Below are positions 9,535 through 17,701 of a DNA stretch of 64,000 bases, piece after piece (positions within the stretch are counted from its first letter, which is position 1; every line of letters starts with the position of its first letter). The stretch is from Chryseobacterium sp. JM1. Lineage in GTDB: Bacteria; Bacteroidota; Bacteroidia; Flavobacteriales; Weeksellaceae. The notes below the pieces were generated by a model. It had not been told where the DNA came from and ran no database searches. It saw only the letters and a program-made list of their open reading frames with translations. The position numbers and the translations under genes were made by a program. Where the stretch lies: contig NZ_JPRN01000009.1 of the NCBI RefSeq assembly GCF_000737715.1, positions 145,952 through 209,951 on the forward strand, given 5' to 3'.

Positions 9535-11910
9535 TTAATCCCTGTTTCCGCTTTTGGCTTGTCGTACCGTCTGATTGTCTTTTTGATTAAATCTATAAAC
9601 CAGCGTTAACCGATAGCGTGCGGCATTAGGAATATTGATCTGGCTGATTTCATAATCTGTTCCTACGGTTCTGCTGTTTGACTTTCGTAATCCAAAGAGG
9701 TTACTGACATCGAACATCAGGGTCGCTTTGTCTTTTAAAAAAGTCTTGCTGAGTCCAAAATCAATGCTGTGAAGAGCATCTGTGCGGGTTTGTGCAGTAG
9801 CATTGGCTCCTCTGAAATTATATAGCGTCTGAAAAGCAAGTTTGTTTTTCAGCTTCAGCTGAGCACTTACACGGGCGGTTAAGGTATTCCCGGAATAGTC
9901 GAAACTCTGATCTTTATAACTTCCCTGTTCGGCATAATGGAACAGATTAAATTCTGTATTCACCTGCAGCCATTTTACCGGATTATAGAGTACTGACAGT
10001 TCAAAACCATAACGGGTTTCCCTATTGATATTAACCGGCATTGTGATAAACAGCCCTTCTGCATTCCGGAACGTATAATCCTCCATCACTCCGGTATTTC
10101 GCTGATAATAGAAGGATGGATTCAACGTAAGCGTCTTCCAGTTTTTAAGGAAAGCGATTTCAAAGACATTGGCGTATGATGGATTAAGATCCGGATTTCC
10201 TACATAACGACTGGTCAGATCAGTCAGTTCATTAAAAGGATAAATCATGCCCAGTCTTGGCCTGTTGATTCGCTTGCTGTAACTTCCTTGTAAAGTTGAC
10301 CGTTCATTGAAACGGTAACTTACATTGAATGTCGGAAACAGTCGGTTATAATCTTTTTTATTGCTATAGCTTCCCGCGCGGTCTTCGATCCCGATATGGG
10401 TGAGTTCGCCACGCAAACCAGTCTGATAACTCAAAGCTCCAGTCTTTCCGGAAAACTGTACATAAGCGCTTCCAATCAATTCTTTATATAACAAATGATT
10501 ATCAATCTGTTCAATGATTTCCCAACCTGCAGAATTTTGTTGTTCTGCGATAAAGTCGCTGTTCACTCTGCGGTCCTCTAATTTTAAACCGAATTCAAGG
10601 GTAGACGTACTGTCAAGCGGCTGTATCATATCTGTTTTAATCATAAAGTCTTTACTGGCTCCCATTGAACCTGTTCTGATCATAGGTAAGTCAATGGCAG
10701 TTGGAAATACTTTGCTGGTTGATAAATTCCAGTCTTTGTCGCTGTCCCAGAAATCATACTGCATATCTACTGTCAGTTTCTTACCTGCCTTAGCGAAGTT
10801 TTTGGTGTAATTCAATTCGAGCTGATTATAGCTCCGTTTTTCCCATGATTCGCCCTTTCTGGTGAGGCTGCTGTCTATAGCCCCGTTTTTATTTGAATAG
10901 ACATAGTTCAGTTGGGTCTTGTCGTGATCATGCGTTGAGTTTCGCATGAAAGCCGCGGTAATGGTATTATGATCATTGATCTTAAAGTCTGCTCCAAAGT
11001 AGAGCAATTTGGCATCATCATGTCTGTCCTCATCCTGTCTTCTGTTCAAATCAACTCTTTCTCCTGAAAGTCCGGTGGACTGTTTCATTGTGTATAAACC
11101 TACATAATCAGATAACCGAATGCCATAAGTCGCAAACAGATTGAGCCTGTCCGATTTATAATTCAGACTCGGACTGATCCGCGTTTCATTGGGAATACCG
11201 CCTACCAGACGTAGCTGCCCACTGAATCCTCCTTTTTTATTCTTTTTAAGGATGATATTGATAATCCCTGCAGAACCAGCCGCATCAAATCTGGAAGAAG
11301 GATTCGTGATCACTTCCACACGCTCTACCTGATCGGCAGGCACCTGTTCCAAAGCATTACCCTGAGTCAGTCCGGTCCGGCGACCGTCAATCAATACCAA
11401 TACATTATTATTCCCCCGCAGACTGATTTCTCCACCGGGGCTTACACTCACCGAGGGAACAACGTTGAGAAGATCCGTTACTGCTCCCGATTGCGAGAGG
11501 ACATCCTTACCTACTTCAAAAACTTTTTTGTCCAGTTTTAAACTTATGGATGAACGCTGCCCAGTTACGGAGACTTCCTGCAAAAGTTTTGTATCAGATT
11601 CTAAAACGACCGTCCCTAAATTCATTACCTCATCAGATTTAACTTCTACAGGCCTGCTCATCGTTTGAAAACCTGCAAGGCTGTAACTGATGGTATACTT
11701 TCCGGCCGGAATGCTTTCCAGTCTGAATATGCCTTTACTGTCCGAAATACCGGCTGCAATGGCTTTATCTCCACTTTCCTTTAATGTTACCGTTACATAA
11801 GATATAGGTACGGCAGATTTTTCCTGAATGATTCCGGTGACCTGAGCTTTCTGTGCTAATGAATACTGAACAGAAAAGAGGGTAAAAATAATGATGACTA
11901 CTTGTTTCAT
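9535..11910 (-). CDS. TonB-dependent receptor-like outer-membrane beta-barrel protein
   Basis: A 791-aa outer-membrane protein. An N-terminal signal peptide ending near LAQKAQ is followed by a carboxypeptidase-regulatory-like beta-sandwich (about 22-105), a TonB plug domain (about 110-215, ending in the RVEVITNPSSRFDAAGSAGIINIILKK region), and a long C-terminal barrel of alternating beta strands. This order matches the OMP_b-brl/outer-membrane-receptor family common in Bacteroidetes. The substrate is unknown and no SusD-like lipoprotein is adjacent. It is divergent from a LytS/LytTR pair whose genes start about 105 bp away, so that system may control it. Strong family call; transport specificity open. 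Confidence 0.88.
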   Translation of the reverse strand: MKQVVIIIFTLFSVQYSLAQKAQVTGIIQEKSAVPISYVTVTLKESGDKAIAAGISDSKGIFRLESIPAGKYTISYSLAGFQTMSRPVEVKSDEVMNLGTVVLESDTKLLQEVSVTGQRSSISLKLDKKVFEVGKDVLSQSGAVTDLLNVVPSVSVSPGGEISLRGNNNVLVLIDGRRTGLTQGNALEQVPADQVERVEVITNPSSRFDAAGSAGIINIILKKNKKGGFSGQLRLVGGIPNETRISPSLNYKSDRLNLFATYGIRLSDYVGLYTMKQSTGLSGERVDLNRRQDEDRHDDAKLLYFGADFKINDHNTITAAFMRNSTHDHDKTQLNYVYSNKNGAIDSSLTRKGESWEKRSYNQLELNYTKNFAKAGKKLTVDMQYDFWDSDKDWNLSTSKVFPTAIDLPMIRTGSMGASKDFMIKTDMIQPLDSTSTLEFGLKLEDRRVNSDFIAEQQNSAGWEIIEQIDNHLLYKELIGSAYVQFSGKTGALSYQTGLRGELTHIGIEDRAGSYSNKKDYNRLFPTFNVSYRFNERSTLQGSYSKRINRPRLGMIYPFNELTDLTSRYVGNPDLNPSYANVFEIAFLKNWKTLTLNPSFYYQRNTGVMEDYTFRNAEGLFITMPVNINRETRYGFELSVLYNPVKWLQVNTEFNLFHYAEQGSYKDQSFDYSGNTLTARVSAQLKLKNKLAFQTLYNFRGANATAQTRTDALHSIDFGLSKTFLKDKATLMFDVSNLFGLRKSNSRTVGTDYEISQINIPNAARYRLTLVYRFNQKDNQTVRQAKSGNRD

Positions 11911-12016
11911 GATGTAAATTTAAATCGCAGAAACAGCCATTCACTGCAGAAACATCTGAACAACTCTACGGGCTTTCAAACAACATCCGGTTTTTCAAAT
12001 TAGCTTGTATATTTAC

Positions 12017-13684
12017 ATGATGCATAATTTAATATTTTTATTAACGCTGCTCAGCCTGCTGGCCACGCCTGTTATCCGTAATGAGGACCCGATACCGGTC
12101 TATAAAACCGGAGACCATATGACATGGGCTGATAAAAACTATAACGATAAAGACTGGTCGGAAACGAGAGGCAACACATCAGACAAGATATTCTGGTCAC
12201 GTACGCAGCTCGACCTGCGTCCGGTGGAGAACGAACTGACTCCTCTGGGACTTCAGATTGATTCTTTCGGGGCTTTTGAAGTGTATTGGGATGGTATCCT
12301 GATTGGTAAAAACGGACAGCTTCCAAAAAACGGAAATCCTGAAATCCCGGGAACTGAGTGCAGCTATTACAGGATTCCGGATCATCTGATTTCGCCTGGT
12401 CTTCATACCATTGCCATGCGCAGTTCTCAGTCACTGCATCCGGATATGCAGCGGAGCATTGGATTTGACATCAATAATTACACAAAATTAATCACAAGAC
12501 CATTGATCACAATGGCTTATATGAACCTGATGGCCGGAGCTTTTCTGATCGCGGCAGTTTATTATTTTTTCCTTTATCTGAACAGCAAACGGAGACAGAA
12601 GGACATCCTGATTTTTGCAACCATCTGTCTTCTTTTTTTCACTTTACTGATCATGGAATATCTGAAATTCCATGTGGTGATTCCTTATTCTGAATTTTTC
12701 ATTCGTCTTGAGATCATCGGATGGCTGACATTTGCCAATGCATTGCTGGTTCCGTGGTATTTTATGATTCAGTTTAATTTCAGACATGGAAAATGGCTGA
12801 TGCTCGCTCTTCTGCTTACATTGTTGGGACTCTATTGGTTCAATTATGGCCATTATGACCTGACTGCCCGGCTCTACAGTCTGGCTATGCTGATCGCTGC
12901 TTTTATTGTGGTTCTAAATGGTATTATTCAAAAGGAAAAAGGAGGTTTTATTGCTCTGGCAGCTCTTTTGGCGAGTGCATTGGTCAACAGGATTGTGGTT
13001 TATGATTTCGGTTTGTTCATTAGTTTTACCATTATTGTGCTGTCGATGCTTTATCTTCATTCTATCCGTACCAGTGTTATTGAGGCGGAACACCAGAATG
13101 CCATTTTGCTTTCATCAAGACTTCAAATGGAGCTGCTTAAAAAGAATATTCAACCTCATTTTTTAAGGAACACCCTGACTTCAATGATGGATTGGGTGGA
13201 AGAATCCCCCAAAGATGGTGCCCGTTTTATACAGGCATTGGCCACAGAATTTGACATTATGAACGAGATCTCTGAACAGACTCTGATCCCTGTCACCAAA
13301 GAACTGGAGCTCTGTCGTCAACATATATCGGTGATGGGCTTCCGGAAAGAAATGAATTATACCTGGGAGGAAAAGGGAATCGATGAAACTCAGCTGATCC
13401 CGCCGGCGGTTATTCATACGTTGCTCGAGAATGGTATTACCCACAGTGAGCCTTTGTCTGGAAATACGATTCAATTTATACTCCATTATTCTGTGTCAAA
13501 AGAGGCGCATCAGTATATTTTTGAAACTGTAGCGAAGAACAGACAAATCATGACAGACCGCACGGGTGGAAACGGTTTTAAGTATATCAAAGCAAGACTG
13601 ACTGAAAGTTATGGCTCAAACTGGGCATTCGAATCGGGTGCTACGGAAAACGGCTGGAGGTCTACCATTCAAATTTTAAAGTAA
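12017..13684 (+). CDS. LytS-type membrane sensor histidine kinase
   Basis: About 555 aa. I start it at the ATG at 12017 (a second ATG is at 12020) rather than the in-frame TTG at 12005. The N-terminal extracytoplasmic segment (to about residue 160) resembles a jelly-roll/7TMR-DISMED sensor region. It is followed by about seven hydrophobic helices (170-360) and a HisKA_7TM/His_kinase-type catalytic part. The phosphoacceptor box is QPHFLRNTLT, with Arg where most LytS kinases have Phe. The N box is LLENGITHS and the G box is GNGFKYIKARL. The stop overlaps the response-regulator start by one base (TAATG), so translation is coupled. The ligand is unknown; the divergent outer-membrane receptor is a plausible target. 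Confidence 0.88.
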   Translation: MMHNLIFLLTLLSLLATPVIRNEDPIPVYKTGDHMTWADKNYNDKDWSETRGNTSDKIFWSRTQLDLRPVENELTPLGLQIDSFGAFEVYWDGILIGKNGQLPKNGNPEIPGTECSYYRIPDHLISPGLHTIAMRSSQSLHPDMQRSIGFDINNYTKLITRPLITMAYMNLMAGAFLIAAVYYFFLYLNSKRRQKDILIFATICLLFFTLLIMEYLKFHVVIPYSEFFIRLEIIGWLTFANALLVPWYFMIQFNFRHGKWLMLALLLTLLGLYWFNYGHYDLTARLYSLAMLIAAFIVVLNGIIQKEKGGFIALAALLASALVNRIVVYDFGLFISFTIIVLSMLYLHSIRTSVIEAEHQNAILLSSRLQMELLKKNIQPHFLRNTLTSMMDWVEESPKDGARFIQALATEFDIMNEISEQTLIPVTKELELCRQHISVMGFRKEMNYTWEEKGIDETQLIPPAVIHTLLENGITHSEPLSGNTIQFILHYSVSKEAHQYIFETVAKNRQIMTDRTGGNGFKYIKARLTESYGSNWAFESGATENGWRSTIQILK

Positions 13685-14382
13685 TGAATATAGTTATTAT
13701 AGAGGACGAAGCCAGAATTGCCCGCCGTTTACAGCGTATGACCTCTGAATTTTTTGCAGACAGGCCGAATGAAATCATCATCTGTGATTCGCTGCAAAAG
13801 GGACTTGATCAGGTTTCGACACAAATTCCCGACCTACTTCTACTCGATCTTAATCTCAATGGCGATAATGGTTTTGAGTTGTTGGAGCAGATGGTGGCTG
13901 CTTCTTTTCACACGATCATTGTTTCTGCCAATATCGATAAAGCGATCACGGCTTTTGCGTATGGCGTTCTGGATTTTGTTCCCAAACCTTTTGATCAGGA
14001 AAGACTTTTTAAGGCTTTGACCAGGTTTGTCAGTCCAGCCTTAAAAACGGATGAAGGTATTAAATACCTCGCTGTAAAAAGAGCAGGACAGGTTCGTCTG
14101 ATCAACATTTCTGAGGTGATCTACATCAAAGGAGCCGGAATTTATACTGAGCTGCATCTCAGCAACGGACAGAATGAGCTCCACGATAAGTCACTTGAAC
14201 ATTTGCAGCAGCTTCTTCCCGATAGATTTGAGCGTATTCATAAGTCTTATCTTGTAAATTTTCAACAGATTGAAAAGATCATCATCAACCCCGGGACACG
14301 CTATGGAGTATTGATTAAAACCGGGGAAGTGCTTCCGGTAGGACGTTCCAAGTATAAAGATTTGAAAAATAAAATGGTTTGA
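13684..14382 (+). CDS. LytTR-family response regulator
   Basis: A 232-aa cytosolic transcription regulator. The receiver domain (1-120) has the acidic pair in IEDE, the phosphoacceptor Asp in LLLLDLNLNG, and the conserved Ser and Lys in IVSAN and PKPF. The LytTR DNA-binding domain (about 135-230) contains FERIHKSYLVN and ends with LPVGRSKYKDLK, typical of the family. It overlaps the sensor kinase stop by one base. LytTR proteins bind short direct repeats upstream of targets; I did not identify such a repeat with confidence in the 94-bp divergent region. Confidence 0.93.
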   Translation: MNIVIIEDEARIARRLQRMTSEFFADRPNEIIICDSLQKGLDQVSTQIPDLLLLDLNLNGDNGFELLEQMVAASFHTIIVSANIDKAITAFAYGVLDFVPKPFDQERLFKALTRFVSPALKTDEGIKYLAVKRAGQVRLINISEVIYIKGAGIYTELHLSNGQNELHDKSLEHLQQLLPDRFERIHKSYLVNFQQIEKIIINPGTRYGVLIKTGEVLPVGRSKYKDLKNKMV

Positions 14383-14413
14383 TGCCTGAATTTAACAACG
14401 AAGATGCAGTTCT

Positions 14414-15427
14414 TTAAAATAAACTCAGATCATACTGCTTCACCAGGTCTAAAATCATATGATAGCCCGCTGCAGAATTCCCATGTTGATCCAATGCCGG
14501 ACTGAAAACACCAATTCCCATTTTTCCGGGAACACTTACGGTAATTCCGCCTCCAACGCCGGATTTGCTCGGAAGACCTACGGTTCTGGCATATTCTCCA
14601 CTGAATTCGTACATCCCGGCGATAAGCATCTGGGATTGAATCAGTCTTGACATTTCTGCATTTTTATACTTGCTGTCTCCGTCAAAACGAACACATTCAT
14701 TGGCAAAGAAATAGCCTATTTTAGCCAAATCTTCGGCAGTAAGCTCTATAGAACACTGTCTGAAATAATTATCTAGCTGATCTTCATTTCCTAAAATGAG
14801 TCCGTTGTTTTTCATCAGGTAAAACATGCCGCGGTTTCGGTGTCCGGTAGATTTTTCGGATTCGTAGACAGATGTACTGTAATCAAGGGTTTGATTTTTG
14901 GTGATGTAGCGCACCATATCCAGAATTTTAAGAAATGGTTTTTCGCCATCGCCGGAAATTAATGAAGTAGTGAGAATGGCACCAGCATTCATCATCGGGT
15001 TCAATGGCTTGCCCGTAGTTTCAAGGTTGGAAAAATGATTGAAAGGCTGATCGGTTCCAAAATAGCCCATTTTATCAAAGACATTGGCTTCCCCTTTTTC
15101 ACTGACAGCAATCATCAGTGCAATGATTTTCGAGATACTCTGCATGGTGAATTTCTTCTGTACATCTCCCACATTGAATACCTTTCCGTTTTTTTCCACC
15201 ACTGAAAAAGCAATTGCTTTAGCATCCATTTTTCCCAGCTCGGGAATATAATCTGCTACTTTACCCTTTGTATAATAGGTTCTGTTTTTTTCCAGAATAC
15301 TGCTTAATGTTTTCTCTGAAATGGTTGAAATATCTGCTGCTTTCTGAGCATATATCACCGTATTGAAGGAAAGAAAAGCTGCAATACAGATTCCTTTTGC
15401 AGAAACTAAGAAACTATTGTTGTTCAT
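14414..15427 (-). CDS. glsA: Glutaminase (class A) with export signal
   Basis: About 337 aa. It hydrolyses glutamine to glutamate and ammonia and belongs to the serine-beta-lactamase-like glutaminase family. The ATG at 15427 is preferred because it begins a signal peptide ending FNTVIYAQ; the frame extends 15 codons further upstream. Motifs include SISK (Ser nucleophile and Lys), NPMMNAGAI, YxS in the STGHRNRG region, and SGVGGGI near the end. Most bacterial class A glutaminases are cytosolic, so a Sec signal suggests a periplasmic or secreted enzyme. Convergent with the LytTR gene, 31 bp apart, and apparently monocistronic. Confidence 0.9.
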   Translation of the reverse strand: MNNNSFLVSAKGICIAAFLSFNTVIYAQKAADISTISEKTLSSILEKNRTYYTKGKVADYIPELGKMDAKAIAFSVVEKNGKVFNVGDVQKKFTMQSISKIIALMIAVSEKGEANVFDKMGYFGTDQPFNHFSNLETTGKPLNPMMNAGAILTTSLISGDGEKPFLKILDMVRYITKNQTLDYSTSVYESEKSTGHRNRGMFYLMKNNGLILGNEDQLDNYFRQCSIELTAEDLAKIGYFFANECVRFDGDSKYKNAEMSRLIQSQMLIAGMYEFSGEYARTVGLPSKSGVGGGITVSVPGKMGIGVFSPALDQHGNSAAGYHMILDLVKQYDLSLF

Positions 15428-15711
15428 AAAGGCATTTTCGGCTAACATCTTATCATCAACCCCGAAAAACAAAGATAAAGTATTTCATCCTTCACTAGCA
15501 AATGTCCTGAAATATACAGGCGCTAAATCTGATCTGAAAGGATTAAGTATTTCTACTCAAAACCGCAATTGGTCATTTCTACTCTAAAAAAAATGCGCCC
15601 TTCTTTGTTACTTTGAACTACCAATCAAGCGGTATCAATAAAGGGTAATTCCTCAACTGAGACGCTGAAAAAAAGCAGTGGTAAAAACTAACCAACCAAA
15701 ATACAACCAAC

Positions 15712-16128
15712 ATGGAAACATCAAACGTAAGCGGAACCGCCAATTCATCCGGTCAGCTTCAATTAGGGAACGGAGCTCAATTCTGGGTTTATCTGTCTCC
15801 TCAGAACAATACAGCCAAAATGATTTCAACGTGGCGTGTCACATTCTCACAGGGTAACTGGAGTGATTCTATTTCAAGTGAGGCACCAACTAAACAAATT
15901 CAGACGCCTAATCTTTCGGGAATCTTTGATATTAAAGTAGAATTACTAAGCGGATCTACCGGTACATGGCGCCAGATCCCTCCTCAGCAGGGAAGCTATA
16001 ATGAAATAGGCTGTAATTCCAACTGTGCCTCAATGGTAGGTATCGTTGCAGACAGTACTACCCCTCCTCCAGGTGCAGTTAATGCCCATTTCTGGACTAC
16101 ATGGGATGCTATGTGCAAAGCTCAATAA
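15712..16128 (+). CDS. Orphan 138-aa beta-rich protein of unknown function
   Basis: I do not recognise a family. The protein has no signal peptide or membrane helix and is rich in Ser, Thr, Asn and Gly. Its predicted beta strands alternate with polar turns (for example MISTWRVTFSQG and GIFDIKVELLSG), which suggests a small beta-sandwich or lectin-like fold. Three Cys lie in the C-terminal third (GCNSNC and MCKAQ). The frame starts with ATG after a roughly 100-nt A-rich leader and has normal codon use. Two flavin amine oxidases follow 370 bp downstream on the same strand, separated by an unusual inverted-repeat element. A shared function is possible but not shown. Confidence 0.7.
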   Translation: METSNVSGTANSSGQLQLGNGAQFWVYLSPQNNTAKMISTWRVTFSQGNWSDSISSEAPTKQIQTPNLSGIFDIKVELLSGSTGTWRQIPPQQGSYNEIGCNSNCASMVGIVADSTTPPPGAVNAHFWTTWDAMCKAQ

Positions 16129-16169
16129 AAGCATAAAAAAGTCTTAATCATAACCAGTCTATATCCTTC

Positions 16170-16267
16170 AATTGCCGGCCGTTTTTTTCGAGTTATTGTA
16201 CATGATTTAAAACTCGTGTGTTTAAACCTTTCGAAAAACACGGCCGGTAATTGTGCATCATGTACAA
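16170..16267. repeat. Interleaved double inverted repeat (A-B-A'-B' arrangement)
   Basis: Arm A (16170-16191) and A' (16231-16252) are reverse complements at 20 of 22 positions and carry the GC-rich core CGGCCG. Arm B (16196-16206) and B' (16257-16267) are an exact 11-bp inverted pair. B lies inside the A loop and B' outside it, which is the topology of an RNA pseudoknot. No T run follows either strand, so it is not a simple terminator. The GC-rich core stands out in AT-rich intergenic DNA. Confidence 0.75.
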
Positions 16268-16272
16268 AACTT

Positions 16273-16415
16273 AGGGAAGCAAAGTTGGAATCAACTTCAT
16301 TGACTCAGATAAAGCAAATGAGAACAGATCGCATGTTTTAAAATTTCACGCAGATTAATCAGATGATGCAGATTTTCATGTTCGTGAATCTGCGCTGTCT
16401 GCATAATCTGCGAGA
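16273..16415. repeat. Dispersed intergenic repeat, left two modules
   Basis: This matches 19758-19900 module by module: GGGAAGCAAAG, a TTCATTGA segment, GAACAGATC, then TTTAAAATTTCACGCAGATT and TAATCTGCGAGA. It lacks the third module (AACCATTAAG onward) that the 19758 copy has. Together with the element at 16170-16267 it fills the 373-bp gap before the oxidase genes. Confidence 0.65.
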
Positions 16416-16501
16416 ATAAAAATAAAAGTGTTTAAAATGCTTGTATGATCATCATTTAATTCTTGATGAATACATGGATTTAACAGATAAAACTAATACC
16501 T

Positions 16502-17689
16502 ATGAAAACAGAAAACTACGACGTCATTGTTATTGGTGGCGGAGCCATAGGCCTGGCTACGGCCTACCATCTTGGCCAACGAAAGGCTAAAACATTAGTC
16601 CTGGAACAGTTCACTTTTGTGAATCAGCTTGGAAGTTCTGCCGGAGTTTCCCGCCAGTTCCGTATTCCTTACCCGGATGAATATATGGTGAAAATGGCTC
16701 TTGAAGCACAACCCTACTGGGACGAGCTGGAAAAGAAGACCAATACTTCGCTGCTGGATAAAGTGGGTACGCTTTGGTTTGGAGACCCTGAAGTGCACTC
16801 CACGGAAGGAAATATTGCTTTGGCTGAGCAGGCCCTGAAAGAACTGGGTGTTCCCTACACTACCCTAACCGCAAAAGAAATCGAAGAAAAGTACCATTTT
16901 AAAAACTTACCGGACAATTACACCGGACTGTTTCAGCCGGATGGTGCAAGCATCAATTTTAAATTAACAATTGAAACGCTTTTAGGACTTTGCAAACAGG
17001 AAGAAACCGTTCAGTTAGAAGAAAATTCGCCTGTACTTGACATCAAACAGATAGGTGATCTCTTTGAACTTACGACTCCTAACGGAATTTATATTGCTAA
17101 AAAACTGGCGATTATTCCGGGACCTTACATTAACAGTGTCATCAATTTACTGGATTTTAAAATAGAAGCTACGTACTGGAATATGTCTTCGGCTTATTTT
17201 AAGAAAACAGATCCCAACATACAGTATCCAACCTGGTTTGTATTCCAGAATGCAATTGAGGAAAATGGCAATCAGTTCTATGGTTTTCCTTCTGTAGACT
17301 GGGATCACCCGGAATACATCCGTGTTGCACCGGATTTTGTCATTACACCTTTGGAAGAACCAAACGACAGAACATTAATTCCCAATCCTCAGGAACTGGC
17401 CTATACTTCCGATTGGGTACAACAACATATGACAGGATTGGCTACAGAGCCTGAATACACTTCAACCTGCCTTATCGCTTTAAGCAAAATACCGAATAAG
17501 GAACTGCTGATTGATTTCGCGCCCAAATATGTCCCGAATTATAAAAACATTGTGGTCTATGCCACCGGATGGGCTGCCAAATTCACTCCATTCCTCGGGA
17601 AAATCATGTCTGATCTTGCCCTGGACGGGCATACGGATTTTGATATTTCTCATTTCCAGTTAGGACGCAAATACTTTAAAGCCATTTAA
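16502..17689 (+). CDS. Monomeric sarcosine oxidase / N-methyltryptophan oxidase-family FAD enzyme
   Basis: A 395-aa cytosolic flavoprotein predicted to oxidise a secondary N-methyl or cyclic amine, releasing H2O2. The N-terminal Rossmann motif is VIGGGAIG (about 10-17). The FAD-contact region GSSAGVSRQFRIPYPDEY aligns with the conserved GSS/R-I segment of MSOX/MTOX. Near Cys323 the STCLIAL motif matches the Cys that binds FAD covalently in this family, followed by IDFAP and a C-terminal YATGWAAKFTPFLGK segment. Its length is normal. The gene is 12 bp upstream of a second flavin amine oxidase, so the two are co-transcribed. The substrate cannot be read from sequence; SolA-like annotation would be over-precise. 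Confidence 0.87.
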   Translation: MKTENYDVIVIGGGAIGLATAYHLGQRKAKTLVLEQFTFVNQLGSSAGVSRQFRIPYPDEYMVKMALEAQPYWDELEKKTNTSLLDKVGTLWFGDPEVHSTEGNIALAEQALKELGVPYTTLTAKEIEEKYHFKNLPDNYTGLFQPDGASINFKLTIETLLGLCKQEETVQLEENSPVLDIKQIGDLFELTTPNGIYIAKKLAIIPGPYINSVINLLDFKIEATYWNMSSAYFKKTDPNIQYPTWFVFQNAIEENGNQFYGFPSVDWDHPEYIRVAPDFVITPLEEPNDRTLIPNPQELAYTSDWVQQHMTGLATEPEYTSTCLIALSKIPNKELLIDFAPKYVPNYKNIVVYATGWAAKFTPFLGKIMSDLALDGHTDFDISHFQLGRKYFKAI

Positions 17690-17701
17690 AAACAATCAAC
17701 C

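Noticed and set aside
12072..12434. 120-aa minus-strand frame inside the histidine kinase gene
   Set aside because: It is antisense to the conserved sensor region and its composition reflects the reverse of the real codons.
15712..16128. RiPP precursor peptide
   Set aside because: At 138 aa with beta-rich pattern throughout and no leader-core division or modifying enzyme of a known RiPP class nearby, a folded protein is more likely.
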